In this document: positions 1-7,602 of the stretch, one piece after another | Numbering within the stretch: position 1 is the stretch's first letter | How the letters are laid out: each line of letters begins with the position of its first letter | The notes under the pieces: model-generated | The model's input: the letters and a program-made list of their open reading frames with translations, nothing else | Databases searched by the model: none | Told to the model about the DNA's origin: nothing | Translations under genes and position numbers: made by a program | Assembly (NCBI GenBank): GCA_963733085.1 | Contig: CAVTBY010000006.1 | Span: 186,001 to 250,000, forward strand | Source: Desertimonas sp963733085 | GTDB taxonomy: Bacteria; Actinomycetota; Acidimicrobiia; Acidimicrobiales; Ilumatobacteraceae | Direction: 5' to 3' | DNA length: 64,000 nt

Positions 1-1
1 C

Positions 2-979
2 CGTGGCGCCGGCCAGTACTCGACGCGCTACGGAAAGATCGAGGACCTCGTCGTCGGACTCGAAGTCGTCCTCGCCGACGGACGGATCGTCCGCACGGGT
101 GGCGCGCCGGCGGCAGCCGTCGGCCCCGATCTCAACCAGCTGTTCGTCGGGTCGGAAGGCACGCTGGGGATCGTCACCCGGGCGTGGCTCCGTACTCACG
201 CCGTCCCTCCGGCACAACGCCGTGCCGCCTACCACTTCCCGTCGTTCGCCGACGGGATCGAGGCGTGCCGGCAGATCCTGCGGCGCGGCGCCACGCCGGC
301 CGTGCTGCGGCTCTACGACGAGTTCGAGTCACTCGGTGGCGGCCGGCTCGGCGACGGCTCGATCGCCACCCTGATCGTCCTCGATGAGGGCGAAGCGGAA
401 CTCGTCGAGGCGACGATGTCGATCGTCGCGAAGTGCTGCGCGGCCGCCCGGGACGCCGGCGAGGACGTGGTCGCTTCGTGGCTCGATCATCGCAACGACA
501 CCAGCGCGTTGCAGGCGCTCACCCGCCAGGGCTACGTCGTCGACACGATGGAGATCGCGGCACCGTGGAGCCGCCTTGCCGGACTCGTCGACGATGTCTG
601 CGGCGCCTTACGCGGCGTCGCCCACGCCCGATCGGCGAGCTGTCATCTCTCGCACAGCTACTCCGATGGCGCCTGCCTCTATTTCACGTTCCTCGCCCAG
701 CCTCCGAGCAGCGAGATCGACGCCACGTACATCGCTATGTGGGACGCCGGCCAGACCGCCGCCCTGGCCGGCGGGGGCAACCTGTCCCATCACCACGGCA
801 TCGGCCTCAACCGGGCTCGGTTCATGGCCACGGCGTTGGGTGAGGGATTGTCGGTGCTCGTCGCGATCAAGCAGGCGCTCGATCCGCACGGCATCCTCAA
901 CCCCGGCAAGCTCGGCCTGCCGTCCCCGTTCGGCCCCGCGCCATGGCCGTCACACCTCGCCGCGCGAAAGGGGCCGTGA
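2..979 (+). CDS. FAD-linked oxidase, C-terminal part (alkyl-DHAP synthase-like), cut by window edge
   Basis: The reading frame is open from base 2, so the N-terminus lies outside the window. The visible part starts in the FAD-binding PCMH domain (RGAGQYSTRYGKIEDLV, then LFVGSEGTLGIVT, the usual motif closing the FAD domain). It runs into a FAD-oxidase C-terminal domain with GNLSHHHGIGLNRA and the terminal DPHGILNPGKLG typical of the glycolate oxidase / alkyldihydroxyacetonephosphate synthase family. Such enzymes use FAD to oxidise 2-hydroxy acids or to swap the acyl group of DHAP for an alkyl group. The kinase downstream starts inside its stop codon (TGATG), so the two are translationally coupled. 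A role in glycerol/DHAP or ether-lipid metabolism is inferred from that pairing only. Confidence 0.85.
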   Translation, partial: RGAGQYSTRYGKIEDLVVGLEVVLADGRIVRTGGAPAAAVGPDLNQLFVGSEGTLGIVTRAWLRTHAVPPAQRRAAYHFPSFADGIEACRQILRRGATPAVLRLYDEFESLGGGRLGDGSIATLIVLDEGEAELVEATMSIVAKCCAAARDAGEDVVASWLDHRNDTSALQALTRQGYVVDTMEIAAPWSRLAGLVDDVCGALRGVAHARSASCHLSHSYSDGACLYFTFLAQPPSSEIDATYIAMWDAGQTAALAGGGNLSHHHGIGLNRARFMATALGEGLSVLVAIKQALDPHGILNPGKLGLPSPFGPAPWPSHLAARKGP

Positions 980-2433
980 TGAGCGTGATCTTGGTGATCG
1001 ATGTCGGGACGACGACGATGCGTGCCGCGCTCGTCGACGACCGCCTGCAGGTCGTCGCCATCGAGTCGCAGTCGATGCCCCCGAACACGCCGTTCCCCGG
1101 CCTCGTCGAGTTCGATGCCGCGGCGATGGCCGCCGCGGCGTTGCGTTCAGCCACGACGGTTCTCGAGCGGGGGCCGGCACCAGTCGCGGTCGGAATCACC
1201 AATCAGCGGGCAAGCACGATCGTGTGGGACCGGGCGAGCGGCGAGCCGATCGGGCCAGGCATCGGCTGGCAGGACCTACGCACGGTGTTCGACTGCATCA
1301 CCGCCAAGGCCGAGCACGGGGTGTCGATCGCTCCGAATCAGTCGATCACCAAGCTCGCCTGGCTGCTCACCAACGTCGCCGGCGACAGCGGTGGAGATCT
1401 CTGCTTTGGCACCGTCGACAGCTGGCTGGCGTGGAATCTCACCGGTGGCACGGCGCACGTCACCGACCACACCAACGCCGCCGTCACCGGACTGTGCAGA
1501 GGTGAGCAGACGGGCTGGAACGAGGACATCGCCGCGACGTTCGGCATCCCCGTCGCGATGTTGCCGCGCATCGTCGAGTCCAGCGCGGTCGTCGGAGAGG
1601 CAACGGCGTTGCCGGGGGCACCCCCGATCGCCGCACTCGTCGGGGACCAGCAGGCGTCGCTCGTCGGCCAGGGATGCGTGCGCCGCGGCCAAGCGAAGAT
1701 CACGTTCGGATCTGGCGGCATGCTCGATCTCTGTACCGGTGCGGAGCCGCCCGCCGCCCACGAACGCGGTCGGCGGGGGACCTATCCGATAGTCGCCTGG
1801 TCGAGCGATGGCGCGCTGACGTGGGGCACCGAGGCGATCATGTTGTCGGCGGGCACCAACGTGCAGTGGTTGGTGGAAGACCTCGGAATCATCAAGTCGC
1901 CGGTGGACAGTCACGACCTGGCGTCCAGCGTGCCCGGCACCGACGGCGTCATGTATGTGCCCGCCTTGCTCGGCCTCGGTACGCCGTATTGGGACTTCGG
2001 TGCTCGGGGGACGTTGCTCGGTGTCACCCGCGGCACGACGTCCGCGCACATCACCCGCGCCGTGCTCGATGGTGTCGCCCAGCGTGGCGTCGACCTCGTC
2101 GAGGCGGCCGAAGCCGACACCGGACTGTCCATCGACAGACTGCGGGTCGACGGTGGCATGAGCGCCAACCCGACCCTGATCCAGGCGCTCGCCGACCTGT
2201 CGCGACGTGTAGTCGAGGTCGCCCCCGTCGCCGACGCCACGACACTCGGAGCGGCCGCCCTCGCCGGTTCGGCGATCGGCGTCTGGAACGACGTCGAGGA
2301 GACGGCGGCGTTGTGGAGCCCACATGTAGTCGTCGACCCCGGGCCCGACCGTTCGGTGGACCGGGCCCGTTGGGCGGACGCCATCGAGCGGGCGACGGGC
2401 TGGATTCCGGAGCTGTCGGCACTCGACTTCTAG
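979..2433 (+). CDS. FGGY-family carbohydrate kinase, glycerol kinase-like
   Basis: This is a 484-residue FGGY kinase. The ATP-binding N-terminus reads VIDVGTTTMRAALVD, there is a GITNQRASTIVWD segment as in glycerol kinase, a GDQQASLVGQG loop, and a C-terminal RVDGGMSANPTLIQALADL (the adenosine/FGGY signature region). The ATG at 979 is chosen over an in-frame ATG 36 bp upstream because it overlaps the upstream stop (TGATG) and places the DVGTTT loop at the usual distance from the N-terminus. Family members phosphorylate glycerol or other polyols in the cytoplasm. The substrate is not certain: the sequence is glycerol-kinase-like but could serve another polyol. Coupling to the FAD oxidase suggests a joint pathway from a polyol to a phosphorylated ketose. 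Confidence 0.85.
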   Translation: MSVILVIDVGTTTMRAALVDDRLQVVAIESQSMPPNTPFPGLVEFDAAAMAAAALRSATTVLERGPAPVAVGITNQRASTIVWDRASGEPIGPGIGWQDLRTVFDCITAKAEHGVSIAPNQSITKLAWLLTNVAGDSGGDLCFGTVDSWLAWNLTGGTAHVTDHTNAAVTGLCRGEQTGWNEDIAATFGIPVAMLPRIVESSAVVGEATALPGAPPIAALVGDQQASLVGQGCVRRGQAKITFGSGGMLDLCTGAEPPAAHERGRRGTYPIVAWSSDGALTWGTEAIMLSAGTNVQWLVEDLGIIKSPVDSHDLASSVPGTDGVMYVPALLGLGTPYWDFGARGTLLGVTRGTTSAHITRAVLDGVAQRGVDLVEAAEADTGLSIDRLRVDGGMSANPTLIQALADLSRRVVEVAPVADATTLGAAALAGSAIGVWNDVEETAALWSPHVVVDPGPDRSVDRARWADAIERATGWIPELSALDF

Positions 2434-2502
2434 ACTGCCGGGCGATCGGCACCAGCCTCGACCGACCCGGACTGATCGACCTGATTGAAAGGACCGCGAT
2501 CC

Positions 2503-3102
2503 GTGGAGAAACGAACAGCGGCGCCACGTACGGCGCCGCCGACGTCGCCGCCGACGTCCGCACCGGTCGACAGTGCCCCGGCCACGACGGAGGAGGAGCC
2601 GCCGCTCCGGCCGACAGGTGGCGACATCGAGCTACTCGGATTTGCCCAGACCTTCGAGCTCACAGCCCGCGATCTCTACCAAGCGGCGCTCGATGGTGGG
2701 CTCGCCGACGCGGATCTGGCCGACGTGTTCACGACGTTGCGCGACAACCACGGTGAGTACGCCAACCGGCTGTCCGGCATCCTCGGCGTCGATGCGCAAC
2801 AGCAACGCGACGACGCACTCTTCGATGAGCTCGTGGGCGGCTTCGAAGGCGGAGACGCGGCCGCCGTCGCCACCGCTGGGCGTGAGCTCGAAGCGACCGC
2901 CGTCGCCACCCATAGTGATCTGATCGGGCGGCTCGAAGGAATCGACGGCATCGCCGCAATCGCCTCGATCGTCGTCGTCGAAGCCCGTCACGGCGCGGTT
3001 CTCGGCGACGTGGCCGGTGACGGCGACGACCTCGACGCCATGTTCAGTGACGATGCCGATCCGCTGGAGGCGCCGGCGGCGAACGGTTGGAGGACCTCTT
3101 GA
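2503..3102 (+). CDS. Ferritin-like domain protein with a Pro/Thr-rich N-terminus
   Basis: GTG at 2503 is preferred over TTG at 2485 because GAAAGGA (2487-2493) sits at Shine-Dalgarno distance from it. The first roughly 40 residues are rich in Pro, Thr and Ala. A helical ferritin-like region follows (GFAQTFELTARDLYQAAL, TLRDNHGEYANRLSG, then VVVEARHGAVLGD), in which the Glu and His residues spaced along the helices look like a di-iron site. There is no signal peptide. Small ferritin-like proteins of this sort occur in pairs in actinobacteria and their substrate is unknown. The stop codon overlaps the start of the next ferritin-like gene, so the two are probably made together and may form a mixed oligomer. 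Confidence 0.7.
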   Translation: MEKRTAAPRTAPPTSPPTSAPVDSAPATTEEEPPLRPTGGDIELLGFAQTFELTARDLYQAALDGGLADADLADVFTTLRDNHGEYANRLSGILGVDAQQQRDDALFDELVGGFEGGDAAAVATAGRELEATAVATHSDLIGRLEGIDGIAAIASIVVVEARHGAVLGDVAGDGDDLDAMFSDDADPLEAPAANGWRTS

Positions 3103-3968
3103 CGGGCACCGCGGACCTGCAAGGTGCGGATGCGCTGAGTCGCCGGCGTCTCTTCGAGCTCGGCGCTTCCTCGGTTGCCGCGGCAGTCGTGCTCGCCGCC
3201 TGCGGCGACGACGCCGAAGAGCCGGAGCCGGGGAGGGTCGGCAACGCTCCCGACATCACCGAGCTGCCGGATGAGGACGTCAACGACATCGTCTACCTGC
3301 GCACACTGACCTCGCTCGAGTACTCGATCCTCGCCGTCTACGACGAGCTCGCCGCCCTCGACGGCCTCGACGAGGAGACCTCCTCGCTGCTCGCTCGCCT
3401 GATGGACGACCATGTCGCCACCGCCGACGGTCTCGCCGCGCTGACAACCGACGCCGGGGGTGAGCCCTACGAGTGCGCCAACGCGTGGTTGATGGATCGA
3501 ACGTTGCAACCGGTTGTCGATCACATCGTCGGGGGAACCGTTGACGGCACGGACATCCCGCCCTCCGACGACCCGACGCGTGACACCTTGGCCACCGCCG
3601 ATGCGCTGGAAACGATCGCCGCCGCGACGGCTCAGTTGTATGTCGAACGACTTCATGACCCGGCGCTGCGAGCCGAGGTGATTCGCGTCGGCACTGCGGG
3701 GAGCCGGCGGGCCGCGGTGACAGCGCTGCGGGCCAATCCGCCACCGGAGGGCTATGTCTCGCGGGTGCTGACCACTGGCGAGGAGGTCGGTACCAACGAG
3801 GACGGGTTCATGCCCCAGTTCGCGGTGCCCGCCCGCTTCGGACAGCTCACGCCCGTCGCCTTGCAGGTCGGCGCGGCCGACGAGACCGGGGTGCGGTTCA
3901 GCATCAACATCGAGACGCCCGCTGAGAACTCGTACACCTACGAGAGCATGACCTGCCCAGCCTCGTAA
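3099..3968 (+). CDS. Ferritin-like lipoprotein with Tat-type signal
   Basis: TTG at 3099 is chosen as start: GGAGG at 3089-3093 lies five bases ahead and the start overlaps the upstream stop as TTGA. The N-terminus reads SRRRLFELG followed by a hydrophobic run ending AAVVLAAC, that is, a twin-arginine-like signal with a lipobox cysteine, so the protein is likely exported folded and lipid-anchored outside the membrane. The body has ferritin-like helices (LTSLEYSILAVYDELA, ARLMDDHVATADGLAAL, ATAQLYVERLHD). Export by Tat fits a protein that binds its metal in the cytoplasm. It pairs with the non-exported paralogue just upstream. Function beyond the ferritin-like fold is unknown. Confidence 0.75.
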   Translation: MTGTADLQGADALSRRRLFELGASSVAAAVVLAACGDDAEEPEPGRVGNAPDITELPDEDVNDIVYLRTLTSLEYSILAVYDELAALDGLDEETSSLLARLMDDHVATADGLAALTTDAGGEPYECANAWLMDRTLQPVVDHIVGGTVDGTDIPPSDDPTRDTLATADALETIAAATAQLYVERLHDPALRAEVIRVGTAGSRRAAVTALRANPPPEGYVSRVLTTGEEVGTNEDGFMPQFAVPARFGQLTPVALQVGAADETGVRFSINIETPAENSYTYESMTCPAS

Positions 3969-3981
3969 CGGCGTCCGACCG

Positions 3982-4032
3982 AACCGATGGGGTGTTTTGG
4001 TGACCGAAGCGTCATGTAAACACCCATCGGTT
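3982..4032. repeat. Inverted repeat between ferritin-like lipoprotein and rnpB
   Basis: The arms at 3982-3997 and 4018-4032 are complementary over 15 bp with one bulged G (AACCGATGGGGTGTTT against AAACACCCATCGGTT). The loop is about 20 bases and no T-run follows. It sits 14 bp after the lipoprotein stop and 40 bp before RNase P RNA. It could be a terminator, a processing stem or an operator; the sequence alone does not decide. Confidence 0.5.
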
Positions 4033-4061
4033 GCACTCATCGCCGGCGAGATGTCGGCGGG

Positions 4062-4067
4062 TATCGT
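4062..4067 (+). promoter_or_regulatory. Candidate -10 element of rnpB
   Basis: TATCGT at 4062-4067 ends six bases before the first base of the P1 helix of RNase P RNA (4073), which is the right spacing for a transcription start at the mature 5' end. I see no convincing -35 at 16-18 bp upstream. Confidence 0.4.
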
Positions 4068-4072
4068 GGGTA

Positions 4073-4476
<404 letters not shown>

Positions 4477-4524
4477 CCCGCGAAGAGCTACGCCGAGTGG
4501 GAGGCGTTGTGCCACCCTGGTACC

Positions 4525-4584
4525 GGAACCGGTGCCGGACGCCGTCGGGTTCCGCCGCCTGAGAGCGCGACTGGCACCGGTTCC
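4525..4584. repeat. 12-bp inverted repeat downstream of rnpB
   Basis: GGAACCGGTGCC at 4525-4536 is perfectly complementary to GGCACCGGTTCC at 4573-4584, with a 36-base loop that itself folds little. It lies about 50 bp after RNase P RNA in the roughly 200-bp gap before the secreted protein gene. It may act as the rnpB terminator, although no T-run follows. Apart from this repeat I see no gene in 4477-4682. Confidence 0.45.
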
Positions 4585-4682
4585 TTGCCTGTACGAGGTC
4601 CGCTCGTCATCGGTTCGTGTTCGACCACGGCCTGACGGCCGAGTCGGCGCCCGGTGACGCACGGTCGGTAGCATCCGGGGCC

Positions 4683-5534
4683 GTGATCGGCTCGCTGGCG
4701 CTGCTGTCGGGCGCGGCCGGACTCGCCGGGTTGCTGCCGATCGCTGCGCTGGACAGCAGCCCGCCGAGCACAGATCCGGGGACGGAGTCGACCTCGGAGA
4801 TTCCGCCCGGCAACCCGGAGTTCGAGCGCAATCTGGCCGAGCTGGCGTTTGCCTTGTTCCTCGGCAGCGAGCTCGACGTCAACGCTGGCACCTATTCGTG
4901 CACGGAGCCGCCCAGCGCTTCCGCTGGCGAGACGATCACCTGCTTCACGCTGATCGGTTCGGAACGGGTCGTGGTCGCCGTGACCGAGCTCACGGGGATC
5001 TCCGGCATCTACGAGTTCGTCGTCATCAGCGATCACCACATCGACCCGGTCGACTCCGCCATCCCGTCGACGGAACCGCAAACCAATGCGGGAACCACCA
5101 CGCTGCCCGTTCCGGTCCTCGTCACGACGACAGCCCCGCCGTCCTTCGCCGACGCCGCGATCCTCGCCTTGGGTGAGCAGATCAACGAGGATTCCGACGA
5201 TCTCGTGCAGACCCTGATGGCCGCCGACGACGGCTTCATCGAGCAGGCCGGCTACGCCTGGAACCCACAGTCCGCGACCGTCAGCGTGTCGGCGACGTTG
5301 TCTCCGGCGTACACGGCCGGTGTCGACACCGCGGCGTGGATCATCGCCCGCGACCGAGCGATGGACCTGTGGGATCGGCGGAGCCCGTTCCGCGCCGAGG
5401 GGGCGACGATCCGTCCCGCGCTGGAGGTCGCGATCGGTGATGCTCGGTTCGTGTCCGACTTCGACCTCGCTGTTCGGCTCGCCGACCAGACGATCGCAAT
5501 GACCGACTGGCTCGTCGAGAGCCGGATCGACTGA
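4683..5534 (+). CDS. Secreted two-domain protein (paralogue of the gene at 13566)
   Basis: GTG at 4683 gives a signal peptide directly (VIGSLALLSGAAGLAGLL, then AALDSS); the frame is open further upstream but lacks a better start. After a Pro/Ser/Thr stretch, residues about 40-110 form a small domain with two cysteines (AGTYSCTEPPSASAG and ETITCFTLIG) followed by VTELTGISGIYEFVVI; this recalls DUF4333-like extracellular domains. A Thr/Pro linker leads to a C-terminal domain of about 120 residues (ADAAILALGEQINEDSDDL to IAMTDWLVESRID). The same two-domain order recurs in the gene at 13566, so this is a local paralogous family. No enzyme motif is visible and the function is unknown. Confidence 0.65.
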   Translation: MIGSLALLSGAAGLAGLLPIAALDSSPPSTDPGTESTSEIPPGNPEFERNLAELAFALFLGSELDVNAGTYSCTEPPSASAGETITCFTLIGSERVVVAVTELTGISGIYEFVVISDHHIDPVDSAIPSTEPQTNAGTTTLPVPVLVTTTAPPSFADAAILALGEQINEDSDDLVQTLMAADDGFIEQAGYAWNPQSATVSVSATLSPAYTAGVDTAAWIIARDRAMDLWDRRSPFRAEGATIRPALEVAIGDARFVSDFDLAVRLADQTIAMTDWLVESRID

Positions 5535-5820
5535 GACCGTCGTGTCTACCTGCGTTTATGTCGAACCAGGAGACGCATTTGGGGCATCAGCATCTGTCCC
5601 GTGGGGCTGGCCAACGCGCCAGTCAGGCGCGCTGACCCTGGAAGCGGGCGGCGCTCGTGTCTTTGGCATGGTTGGCTGCCGCGATTCTGCGGCGTCGCAG
5701 ACGACATAAATGTCTCGTTTGTGGCGGTAGAACGCGGCATCGACCCACGGATGCAGCAAGCGCCCCATCTGGGTCGTCTCAGTCGACGTAAACGACGTCT
5801 TGTGAGGTCAGGTCAGCCGG
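5535..5820. other. Intergenic stretch with an imperfect inverted repeat
   Basis: No convincing gene lies here. CGTTTATGTCG near 5555 and CGACATAAATG near 5700 are inverted copies differing at one base, and related AT-richer words (GACGTAAACGACG) recur near 5785. The composition is less GC-rich than the flanks. A minus-strand frame across 5546-5768 has a plausible amino-acid make-up but no recognisable family. The stretch may be a decayed mobile or regulatory sequence. Confidence 0.35.
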
Positions 5821-6393
5821 TCAGACAACTCCCGGGACCGTCTCGTTGAAGGCGGTCAGGACCGGGCCGCGACGGCGCATCTCGATGCGGCAGATCGACG
5901 CCGGCGACAGGTGCGACCGCCAGGAGATGGCGATCGTCGCGTCGAGAGCCCACGCCACTGCCGACTTGATCGGCGATACATGGGTCACGACGACGACATC
6001 CGCATCGGTGGCCGCGTGGCTCAATTCCTCGCACGCATCGCGCACACGAAGGTCCAGCTGTGCCAACGACTCGCCACCGCTCGGCACGTAGTGCAGGTCG
6101 TCCTGCCACTGCTCCCAAGCCTCCGATGGCGTGTCGGCGACGGCGACTCCCTCGAAGATCCCATAGCTCAGCTCGATCCACCGCTCGTCCGTCTCGAACG
6201 GGATGCCGAATGCCTCGGCCGTCTCCGTCGCCCGTTGCAGAGGGCTACTGATCAGCACGTCGACCGGGCCGATGTGCTCGGCGACGATCGCCGCTTGCTT
6301 GCGACCGACGTCGTCGAGGGGTTCGTCGATGCGCCCCTGCAGGCGGCCCGCCGCATTGAGGGCCGTGCGCCCGTGGCGGACCAGGATCAGCAC
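5821..6393 (-). CDS. Histidine phosphatase family protein (phosphoglycerate mutase-like)
   Basis: The start is GTG at 6393, which begins right before the catalytic motif (VLILVRHGRTALNAAGRLQG); the open frame further upstream has no homologous look. RHG provides the phospho-accepting His. Other conserved points are SSPLQRATETAEAF, the acid residue in WIELSYGIFEGV, PSGGESLAQLDLRV, and the second active-site His in VVVTHVSPIKSAV. At 190 residues it matches cofactor-independent branch-2 phosphatases acting on small phosphometabolites or phosphorylated sugars; the substrate cannot be told. It lies 10 bp downstream of a membrane-protein gene on the same strand and is probably co-transcribed with it. 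Confidence 0.88.
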   Translation of the reverse strand: MLILVRHGRTALNAAGRLQGRIDEPLDDVGRKQAAIVAEHIGPVDVLISSPLQRATETAEAFGIPFETDERWIELSYGIFEGVAVADTPSEAWEQWQDDLHYVPSGGESLAQLDLRVRDACEELSHAATDADVVVVTHVSPIKSAVAWALDATIAISWRSHLSPASICRIEMRRRGPVLTAFNETVPGVV

Positions 6394-6403
6394 GCTCTCA
6401 GTA

Positions 6404-6883
6404 TCACAGGGCCGGATCGAACAACCTGCCGGTACGCAACACAGCGCGCCGGCGCGCTGCATCCGACAAGCCGGCCGTGCGCCACACCCACACGAGGATC
6501 GCCAGACCGATCACCTCGAGGGGGACGTTCCACCACCCTCGCTGCGCCGATGGCAACGGCTCGTCACCGATCGATGCCCCGGTGAACGGCCACCAGAACA
6601 CCGCCGTCGTCGCCCATGCGCCGTCGAACACGAGGTGGAGGAACGTGCCGATCGGCAAGCCGAGGAGCAACTTGCGACGCCGTTTGCGACCGATGCTCAC
6701 CGCCATCACGAGCACGAGGAGGACGACGCTGAACGCGAGCGAGTGCATCCAGCGCATTCCCCCGGCAAGGGCGTCGAGCTCCGGTAGCACCGCCCCCACG
6801 ATCAGCAGGCGGTAGTCGAAACGTGGATCGCGGAACACGTACCACACCGTGATCACGGCTGTTCCGATGAACCACAGGAACAC
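6404..6883 (-). CDS. Conserved membrane protein (YdjM/DUF457-like metal-dependent hydrolase family?)
   Basis: This is a 159-residue protein with about four hydrophobic segments: residues 1-15, 45-63 (SLAFSVVLLVLVMAVSI), 73-100 and 123-138. It contains PELDALAGGMRWMHSLAF and GTFLHLVFDGAWATTAVFWWPF; the D and H residues next to membrane segments resemble the small 'inner membrane metal-dependent hydrolase' family, an assignment I hold loosely. It lies 15 bp after the zinc-ribbon protein gene and 10 bp before the phosphatase, so the three probably share a transcript. No signal for a specific function is seen. Confidence 0.65.
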   Translation of the reverse strand: MFLWFIGTAVITVWYVFRDPRFDYRLLIVGAVLPELDALAGGMRWMHSLAFSVVLLVLVMAVSIGRKRRRKLLLGLPIGTFLHLVFDGAWATTAVFWWPFTGASIGDEPLPSAQRGWWNVPLEVIGLAILVWVWRTAGLSDAARRRAVLRTGRLFDPAL

Positions 6884-6898
6884 CAGCGCCGCCGGCGG

Positions 6899-7602
6899 CT
6901 ACGGAATCAGCATCCGCCCGCATTGCGGGCAGTCGGTGTACTCCCCCGCCGGTGTCGCCTTCACCGTCTCCAGTTCCGCCCGCGACAGGTCGAGGTGGCA
7001 ACCGCCGCAGCGCGTGCCCTCGAGCCGGGCGGCGGCAACACCACCGAAGTGCGCTCGGCGCTGCTCGTAGTCGGAGAGTGTCCCGGGGTCGAGACGGGTG
7101 ACCACTTCCGAGCGCTGCACCGTCAGCTTGGCGATCTCGGCGTCGACCTCAGCCTCGGCTGCCGAGAGGTCGGCCGTCGAGTGCTCGACGGTCGCGGCCA
7201 AGTCGCCCTCGGCACGGTGTGCCGCGGCGAGGTCGTCGATGACCTGCGACTGCTCCTCGAGGCTGGCGAGCTCGGCGTCGTCGAGCTCGTCACGCCTCGC
7301 CGCCAGGGCGTCGAGCTCGTGCATCAATGCCTCGGCCTCGCGAGGCGAGATGATCGTGCGCAGCTGACCCTGCAGCCGCTCGCGGTTCCGGGTGAGCTCG
7401 GCGCCGGTCTCCTCGGCCGCCTCGATGGCGTCGCTGAGCTGGCGTTGCCGAGCGATCAGGTCGGCGATCTGGCGGGTCGTGCGGGCGAGCTCGGTTGACG
7501 CCTTTCGGCCGCGGCACGCTCGGCGAGGTTCGCTCGCCGGTGGGCGAGCTGGTCGGTCGCCGAGTCGATGCGTTGGAGTTCGAGGACGTCTTCGCTCAGC
7601 AC
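6899..7602 (-). CDS. C4-type zinc-ribbon coiled-coil protein, one frame change
   Basis: The N-terminus starts at GTG 7602 (VLSEDVLELQRIDSATDQL) and overlaps the PBP stop by 7 bp. Near 7503 the frame shifts by one base (AAAER then STELARTTRQIADL); restoring a single G in AAAGGCG joins the parts. The body is a long coiled coil of about 150 residues. The C-terminus carries CGGC and CPQC, two knuckles of a zinc ribbon (TRCGGCHLDLSR, EYTDCPQCGRMLIP). Homologues are small conserved actinobacterial proteins next to NIF3 genes or cell-envelope genes. They have been proposed as nucleic-acid or trafficking adaptors, but no activity is established. The shift looks like a sequence error. Confidence 0.75.

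Noticed and set aside
5546..5768. Minus-strand frame with plausible amino-acid composition in the gap after the secreted protein
   Set aside because: No start-site support, no recognisable family and strong overlap with inverted-repeat words; kept only as an intergenic note.
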